Below, in pieces: positions 57,606-64,000 of a stretch of DNA of 64,000 nt. A program made the translations under genes and the position numbers. How positions within the stretch are numbered: the first letter of the stretch is position 1; every line of letters begins with the position of its first letter. Below the pieces are notes generated by a model. The model did no database searches. It worked only from the letters and a program-made list of their open reading frames with translations, and was not told the origin of the DNA. The DNA is taken from the NCBI RefSeq assembly GCF_030272615.1, contig NC_081406.1, positions 477,614,900 to 477,678,899 on the forward strand. Reading direction: 5' to 3'. The stretch is from Cryptomeria japonica (lineage: Eukaryota > Streptophyta > Pinopsida > Cupressales > Cupressaceae).

Positions 57606-57648
57606 TAGATCTCCTCAAGCTGTTAAACTTTTGCAATAAGAGGACTAA

Positions 57649-57660
57649 GCTTTGATACCA
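57649..57660 (-). other. Element J: primer-binding site
   Basis: On the minus strand TGGTATCAAAGC, one change from the initiator-Met PBS TGGTATCAGAGC, two bases after the LTR end. Confidence 0.9.
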
Positions 57661-57662
57661 AT

Positions 57663-58716
57663 TGTTAGGTCCCAAAGACAACCAGGAGGGGGGGCAGGGG
57701 GGTGAATCAGTTGTCAAATAAATTTAAACCAAAAACAACTTAACCAACCTTAATGCTTAATACCGGTAAACCAAACTTTATGCCGGTAGATAGTTTATCA
57801 GTTAATTGCAGTACCGGTATAGATTAATGCATGAAACAGAAAGACAATAACATCCACAACACATAACACCAATATTTGTACGGGGAAACCCTGTAAGGGG
57901 AAAAACCATGGTGGGAAAACTTACCCACAATCAGATGATACTACTATAGATAGTATGTGTATACAAATAGGGTCTGCATATGCAGAAAGGCCAAGCGCCT
58001 AGAGCTCATTGCTCAGACACAAATAGGAGTCACACTGACTACAATTGGATGGTTAAATCCAATAATGATGTACTACTCAAAATAGCATCTTCATATGCTG
58101 GATTCAGTACCGGTGTAGTTCTGATATGCCTTCACAAAAACCTTTCTTCACCTTCAAATGATGTCTGCGTGTATATCTCTACTTATTCTCACATATACCA
58201 AATTACAATTCCTTTTCCCAATCGCATATCGATCTTACAAATAAGATCTTACATATATACCATAACCTAAGACCAATTTTAGTAGGTCACCTCTAAAAGA
58301 TATTACAATAAAAAGAATTTACAAGTAAATCAATAACCGATGCAATATCCAATTCAACATGTCGGCTTAATGCATTTACAATAACAACAAAATCATCTCC
58401 AAAGCGTGTTGTGCTGATCTGGAATAGATAAGCATGCCGGTGCTTATTCTGGACCTATTTGCCAATAACAACAAATATGCAAACACGAATATGCCAATGA
58501 ACAAATCTCCAAGACAAAGTGTCCAAATGATGTCTTTGACATAACCAAGTGTCGATGAACAATATATCCTGCTGGTGAACCAGATACCAGTGACTCTGCA
58601 TAAGTCACTTGCTTACCGTTGAACAGTGTCAATCCTCCAAAGTGTCAGAGTTGATGAGAGTTAATAGGTGTTGACATCAATGACAAAACCATATCAACAT
58701 ATCCAAAATACCAACA
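57663..58716 (-). repeat. Element J: 5' LTR
   Basis: 1,054 bp, TGTTGGTATTTTGG to GGGACCTAACA on the minus strand. It carries TTTTGTCATTGATGTCAACA near its start (58666-58690), the R/U5 signature at about 57877-57935 and G-rich runs at 57688-57701. Confidence 0.95.
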
Positions 58717-58721
58717 CCGCC

Positions 58722-59834
58722 CACATGACCGATACACACATATCGGTCCACTAACCCTAGTGGCACCATAGCAACTCTGACAACTATCCTTATCCTTTAG
58801 TTTGTTGCACTCCTCTTTATCAGGTGAGAACCTTATCTTCCTTGTCTCTTCTCTGATGTTTCACCGGTTGACATAACATGTCAACTATCACCAATGCAGA
58901 ATTTAGGTAGATGTGTCTGTTGGTGGACAACATACTTTTCTTCTTGCCGGTGAGACACATTGATGACACCAAGTCATCACACTCTATCTGTTCTGCATCA
59001 ACCTTCCTTCAGCATCCTAGTATCACCGTGTATATTCCTACAAAATCACTAGCATCCTTCTTCATCAAATCAGTTCTCCTCTCAATTGGTTTATTAAGAT
59101 GACAAACACACCATCTCAACATCTCATTCTTCCTTCAATGTCCCAGTAGCACACCTTATTTTCACTTTCTTATCCAGTGTGCATTTCTGATCTCATGCTC
59201 TGGAGGCTTCCTCATCTTCCACTTGTACTTCTAGTCTCTACATTCAATCAGCTGTCTATCTTAGGGAATTATTTTGATGGTACGAGTTTGACTTTTACCG
59301 AGGGGAGTATACATCTTCAACATGACATATATCTTGGTGCTTTTCCATATGTCATCCAACACACATAGGTAACATACTCTTTCAACCTATCACCTAACCT
59401 ATGATAGCTTCTTCATCTAGTGGGGGTCCTACTAGTTAACCTTACACTAGCAATCTGGTGGCCTTCTTATACTTCACCTCCATTTTTGATGTGATCCAAA
59501 TAGCATTCCACCACTTGAGCACAATCAATGCCCTTCATGTAGTCTCTTCATTCTGGTTGTATGCAACACCATATCAACAACCCTTTTGCAAAGTGGTCAC
59601 TTTACTACACCTCTAGCATACCAGTACACACTGGTTCTACCTATTGCATGAAGATGGTCACCTGGTTGTCACTAATGACAACACATCAACTCTTCTCCCA
59701 TACCAGTCCATCTTCTATTCTAGTTGACATCAAACTCTAATGCCACCAACCTCTTGTTCACTAATTGACATCAATGTCAGTGATACCGGTAACATCCTAT
59801 ACTGGTTGACATCAATGACAACACAATGCCAACA
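58722..59834 (-). repeat. Element I: 3' LTR, right portion
   Basis: The LTR starts on the minus strand at 59834 with TGTTGGCATTGTG, then TTGTCATTGATGTCAACC. It runs to 58722, where element J interrupts it. With 50654-52019 the LTR is about 2.48 kb. The ORFs inside it are not conserved. Confidence 0.85.
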
Positions 59835-59835
59835 A

Positions 59836-61029
59836 TCTCCCCCTTTGGAATTGATGTCAACACATGTAGTATCTATCATACTACAATATATTTCTCCCCC
59901 TTTGACAACAATGGTAAAGGGCACTATCAAGATAACATTCCTCCTTGTATCTACCGAGTACTGACATAAATCTTTCTCCCCATTTTTACCGGGTGTATCT
60001 CCCCCTCTCAAGATTATGCACAACATCATTTCAATCATCAACACTTGAGATGGAAAGCTCAGGTACCAAACAACCCTTAATAGCATACACCATTCTCTCT
60101 CTTTCTTTTGCTTAGAACTAGTTGAGGAATGAATTTCTTCTCTTGTGCATTTGGTCGTACTGGTTTGCCAGACTTCTATTTCTTTCAACTAATGACCCAT
60201 AGTCAGATGAGCAATTTCTTTTCCAGTATTATCAAGCATTTTCTTAATCTGCTTCTATGTTCAGTATAACTAATATTAATCTAAAGTATGTCCTTAAACT
60301 CCCCCTGAAACACAGACCTTTGAACTTCATCAATTTAGTCAGGTTCTAAATCAAGACCTGCATCAATACCTATAACATCTACCATAATGACCACAATACC
60401 AACTGCAGGTCACATATCCAACCAGTTGACCCATAAATATGTATGCTCATAAGAACAACTACCAGACCAACACATGTCATTCAGGTCCTTTCCAATAACC
60501 CTTGAGACATAACCTCATCCATCCAGGCTATCAGAGTTACTGCAATGATCCCTCAACTCATTGACTTACATAACCTGCAATATTGATCAACATCCATGTT
60601 GGTAATATGCTACACATACCAGTCCCTTAACTCTACCGGGACACTTTTCTCTTTACCTTTATCTCCTAGTTCCAATTACCTTTGCTACCATTCATTTCAC
60701 TTGTAGCAGTAAACCATATGCCATGTGTAGTCAAGGTGGTGACTACACACACACTGGCATCTCATTTTCTTCCTCTTACCTGCAGTAGCTTGTTCATCTC
60801 CTTGTCAACTTTCAACTAAGGGGTGAACGATCTAGTCAATATGTAACTCCCCCTGAGTCCTGCATCTCCTTTAAGCCATAGGAGATATCACCTGTGCATT
60901 GAATGCACAATGTCGGTCCATGATCTTATCTTCTGGCTTCTTCCTCTATGTCTGCTTGATTTCTTTCCTTTCCATATCTACAATCTTGGTAGTAGGGTTG
61001 ACCTTCTTCTCCTTATTAGTTCTCTCTCT
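59836..61029 (-). other. Element I: internal 3' region, non-coding, with many polypurine-like tracts
   Basis: On the minus strand CCAAAGGGGGAGA (59836-59848) adjoins the LTR. Further purine runs occur near 59895, 60002, 60300 and 60848 (AAAGGGGGAG, GAGGGGGAG, CAGGGGGAG twice). Between the Gag end at 61030 and the LTR there is room for only 1.2 kb, and no protease, integrase, RT or RNase H motif is seen. The element is either internally deleted or of a pol-less kind like D and E. Confidence 0.72.
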
Positions 61030-61596
61030 CTAGATAGTGCTATAGTAGTAAGCAACATCCATGCCAATCTCATGATTGGGAAACCTTCTAACATACCAGT
61101 TTTCTCTTCCTTTTCTGATCACGCCATTGTGGTTGGTTACCGGTTTCCTTGAATCCCTTGATTGTGCAGGAGCACTTCTCCTTTTTGTCCAAGATGGTCT
61201 ATGCTGCTCATATCCCCTATAACTTCTTTCACACTAAGCATGGTTGATCCTTCGGTTTCCATAGGAATGCATATTCTTCCTCCTGCATTCATAAATTCTA
61301 TGAACTAATCCATTGTAGTTATAACACACAATGTTTACATTTTTAGGAGCAGTGCAATGATTCTTGTTAGCATAGCTAGGAAAGGGAACATGCATGTTTC
61401 TACTCTATGAAACATTCTACTTATATGCTGGAAATCTATAGCCACCTGATTTATTATTCCTAGGAAGAACACTCTATCTATTCCTAGACCTCTTTTTACA
61501 TTTTTCTGCCCTATGGCCATAGCCATTACATGCAAAGCAATAATCAAAGAGAGGATATTTATTACTTACAAATTTATTCTGCCAAACTGAGGTGAT
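61030..61596 (-). pseudogene. Element I: C-terminal Gag-like fragment with zinc knuckles
   Basis: The minus-strand frame reads VWQNKFVSNKYPLFDY, a clean knuckle CFACNGYGHRAEKC (about 61500-61546), KKRSRNR, stop, PRNNKSGGYRFPAY, then a damaged second knuckle CYNYNGLVHRIYEC (about 61280-61330) and GNRRINHA. TAG/TGA stops occur several times. The double knuckle with NxYGHRAxxC resembles ORF1 of D and E more than the single-knuckle Gag of G and J. The upstream part is cut off by element K near 61597; the exact join is uncertain, as an open frame continues some way into the presumed K LTR. Confidence 0.72.
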
Positions 61597-62726
61597 TGTT
61601 AACATTATTTCAGAGTAGTCCATATGCGGCATTTTTTGAGTGGGTGGCGCCCATTGTTTTTTATTTTCTAGCTATGCTCTCCGTACAGAACACGTGAGCC
61701 AGGTGTCATCTCGACATTGCTTTTGGTCACTCAGATTTTCCATTCAGAGTTTGAAGGAATGCAGAGTTGCCAAGTGTCTTTGGTTTTTATGACATGGCAT
61801 TCCTCTGGGCCCCAACCTACATCATGCGAAGATAAGGACACGTGGTGCCTCCACATTGCCTGACCTTCTTTCTATTTTTGCGCTCTTCTTTAGACGTCCT
61901 CATAGCTGTCACGTGTCTGCCATAGTGGTTCATGAGTCAGGGTGAGGTTCACATCAAGGTGTTCTTGTTGAGCAGGTATGGAGATTGCCACATTATGGTA
62001 AAAATAACAACTTCGGGGATGGTTTTTTGCTGGGTATGTTCCTACAGGATGCCACGATGGGTTTTCTAGTTAGAAGAAGTTGTTAAAAGGTTGTTGATAC
62101 CGTGAGTTGTTTGCTGAGCCGAGGGCTCTATTTATGCGGATGTTTTTCTTATTTTAGGGGTTCAGAACTTTTAAGAAAAGATATAGTCAAGTATTTTAGA
62201 TGGGAGTGAAGCCATTTAGTTGCTATTGCATTTTTGAAGAAAGGATAACCAAATTGTGCCTTTGGCCTTTATGATGACTATTTTTCAGTATGCTATAATA
62301 GTTTTCTGTGCATTCTTGTAATTCTGGTATAACTTTAAAAATATATGCCTAATACTCCACCGATTAAACTATGTTTTGCACTTGTTATCTTGTGGATGTG
62401 TGATGTATGTTTCTTTATGTTAAAAGGAATTCTAGTTGTATCTTTATTGTGGTTCTGTCTAGGCATATAGATTGTTGAATTAGATTTAAAATCGGATGTT
62501 TATAGGTTTTATATGCTGTTAATGCTTTTCCAAAATGTTTTGGTGCATCACCTAGATAGTTTAGATCATTTTTCTTTAAAGTTTCTTCTTTCCTTTTTCC
62601 TCCAATCATAGTGAAGAGGTGACTTCTTAAATCTAGAGGTCATTTAGTGAGTTTTGCGCAATAGGTCCCCCATCACTAAATTTCCCATAAAGTTGTTTGC
62701 ATTCAAGGTAAAATTTAGAGTCAACA
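61597..62726 (+). repeat. Element K: 5' LTR of a gypsy element
   Basis: The end is placed at GAGTCAACA shortly before the PBS. The start TGTTAACATT at 61597 is chosen because it pairs with that end (TGTTRAC/GTCAACA). Content is LTR-like: several CACGTG/ACACGTGG G-box motifs (near 61690, 61830 and 61914), CTATTTATG near 62128 as a possible TATA region, and a T-rich 3' part. The start could lie up to about 60 bp right of this. No 3' copy is in the window. Confidence 0.6.
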
Positions 62727-62736
62727 ATTATTTTTC

Positions 62737-62755
62737 TGGCACGCCCAGTGGGACC
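62737..62755 (+). other. Element K: primer-binding site region
   Basis: TGGCACGCCCAGTGGGACC, preceded by ATTATTTTTC. This wording is typical of plant Ty3/gypsy elements of the Tat type that do not use initiator-Met tRNA. Confidence 0.75.
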
Positions 62756-62783
62756 ATAACTCTAAGTAAGCCTGAGCTAGTTT

Positions 62784-64000
62784 ATGAATCACGGGCCCGT
62801 TACTAGGAGTCAAACAACCCTGAATCCCAGTTTACTCCTCCCACCCCTAGTAAACGTCCATTTGGCTATAGCCTCTTCATCCCAGAGCTTACCTATTTTT
62901 CCTGTAGTCACCCCTACAACAATGGCACAGGTTCCTCCTAGAAATTTTGTGACATGGAATAATGGAAGCCCTCTCATTCCCCCCACTCCACCTGTAATAT
63001 GGGGGCTGATTCCCTCTGTCGTGCTAAAAGTCATCCCTAAATTTACCAGAGAATGTCACAAGACCCCCAAGGATAATCTACAAGATATAGCCAATGTCTG
63101 CACCGTCCACAGTATCATCGAGCAAAATGTAGCCCTAAGATTGCTCATGGCATCTTTTAAAGGAAGAGCTCTAGATTGGTACAGATCCCTTGGTCCGAAT
63201 ATTATAGTGGATAGGGATTAGTTGGGCAACCACTTCTTTCAAATATTCTTCGACAAGGTCGATAGGTCAATTTTGATGCACCAGTTGATTACAATAAAGA
63301 GGCCCCTCAAGAAGAAGTGACGGAATTCAACTTAAGGTTCTAGAGGACTTGGCAAAGAATACCATAGTCCACCCACCCTCCTGCGGATATGGTGTTCATC
63401 TTTTATCTAAAGGCCTTAAACTCCGACATTAGTAATGATCCAATCTCTAGGAGGCAATACCCTCTAGCAAGCATTCGAAATAGTGGTCCAAGCATAAAAT
63501 AATCTGATTGATGTCGGGAAGCTTGCACCATGACCCCTCATGCCAGTCTTTCCCAAGCTATCTAACCAAGCCTTTGAAGAGGCTGCACCTAGCACATCCA
63601 CTCCTCAATACATGTATATGTACCCTAGTCCCCAACAAGAATATGCCTCTCCATAATCGTCTTTGGCCACAAAGGTCAGTGAGATGAAGAATTTTTTGAG
63701 AACCTTTTCAAATGAGATTGTCAATTTGAAAAGGTCCCAAATCTTGCCTACTAGAGCCCCTTTTCAACAAAATTTCCAAGGGAATACACCTACATAGTAG
63801 AAAAACCAGTATGAAAACAACATGTTGATAAATCTATCCAACCAAATGGTCAAATAGTTTTGGTACCAAATCCTTTGTAAACCGTTTACCCTAGCATCGG
63901 TAAGGAGTTGATAGTGGGACAAAATAATCTAGCAGATGATGCTAATTCTTGGTTTTTTCCATGAAACAATGCCCACACTCCAAGAAATTGTCTGAGAGGC
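62784..64000 (+). pseudogene. Element K: Gag, partial, running off the window
   Basis: It starts MNHGPVTRSQTTLNP, followed by a Pro/Ser/Val-rich stretch and the Retrotrans_gag core: CTVHSIIEQNVALRLLMASFKGRALDWYRSLGPNIIVD, split by TAG at 63219 (Gln expected: the next residues LGNHFFQ follow the capsid pattern). After a frameshift near 63265, DYNKEAPQEEVTEFNLRF, a TAG and RTWQRIP continue it, then ADMVFIFYLKALNSDI. Beyond 63480 several stops occur and I can follow only pieces. Protease and pol must lie to the right of the window. Confidence 0.8.

Larger units (their letters stand above)
52020..58716 (-). mobile_element. Element J: nearly complete copia element, minus strand
   Basis: 6,697 bp. 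LTRs 52020-53077 and 57663-58716; PBS at 57649-57660; gag, protease, integrase, RT and RNase H from 57605 to 53461; polypurine tract next to 53077. TSD is CCACC (52015-52019) and CCGCC (58717-58721), one transition apart. The gene order gag-PR-IN-RT-RH is diagnostic of Ty1/copia. It lies in the LTR of element I. Only one frameshift and about eight stops are seen. The solo LTR at 1767-2824 belongs to this family. Confidence 0.95.

Noticed and set aside
59730-60188. 152-codon minus-strand ORF with GGDTPGKNGEKD
   Set aside because: It crosses the LTR boundary of I and its polypurine tracts; composition is that of non-coding DNA.

Overview
The window is nuclear DNA of a seed plant with a large, repeat-rich genome. 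I see no host gene, rRNA, tRNA gene or CRISPR array. Almost every base belongs to LTR retrotransposons of the Ty1/copia and Ty3/gypsy superfamilies, nested in one another. Primer-binding sites matching plant initiator-Met tRNA, plant chromoviruses, a Tat-like gypsy element with a G-patch-like segment, and very long gypsy LTRs suggest a gymnosperm such as a conifer. That is an impression from family style, not a proof. Letters A-L below are labels used only here.

Layout. (1) 1-3396: 3' end of copia element A (RNase H, purine tracts, 3' LTR). Its LTR is split by a solo LTR of the J family (1767-2824, TSD TCTAA). (2) 3397-3624 and 38581-39041: two halves of older sequence L, separated by chromovirus C. 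(3) 3630-38575: element C on the minus strand (TSD CCCTC). Three elements have entered C: pol-less element D (5460-12072, TSD CTCCT) between integrase and chromodomain; chromovirus F (15168-29041, TSD GTATC, LTRs of about 4.5 kb) in the protease region; and pol-less element E (31519-38086, TSD TTTTC/TTTTG) in the 5' LTR. (4) 39042-41615: 5' part of copia element G, cut by Tat-like gypsy H (41616-50653). H is cut by copia-like element I (minus strand, LTR from 50654). The LTR of I is cut by copia element J (52020-58716, minus, TSD CCACC/CCGCC). The gag of I is cut near 61597 by gypsy element K, which runs off the right edge.

How the parts work together. C, F, H and J encode, or once encoded, the gag, protease, reverse transcriptase, RNase H and integrase of autonomous elements; C and F also carry a C-terminal chromodomain. 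D and E have LTRs, PBS and polypurine tracts but no pol. They carry a coiled-coil/zinc-knuckle ORF1 and a second long ORF2 of about 1,090 codons that I do not recognise. The D and E copies of ORF2 differ mostly at synonymous sites, so it was probably kept by selection. They must have borrowed pol enzymes from another element. I judge this family the best candidate for an undescribed system.

Decay. Most premature stops are TAG, and at many of them a homologous copy has Gln (CAG/CAA). The F polyprotein has 13 premature stops (11 TAG, 2 TGA) and no frameshift that I can see. This fits C-to-T change at methylated CHG and CG sites. By-eye LTR comparison gives the order C (about 10% divergence) older than D and E (about 5-6%), older than F (under 2%), which agrees with the nesting.
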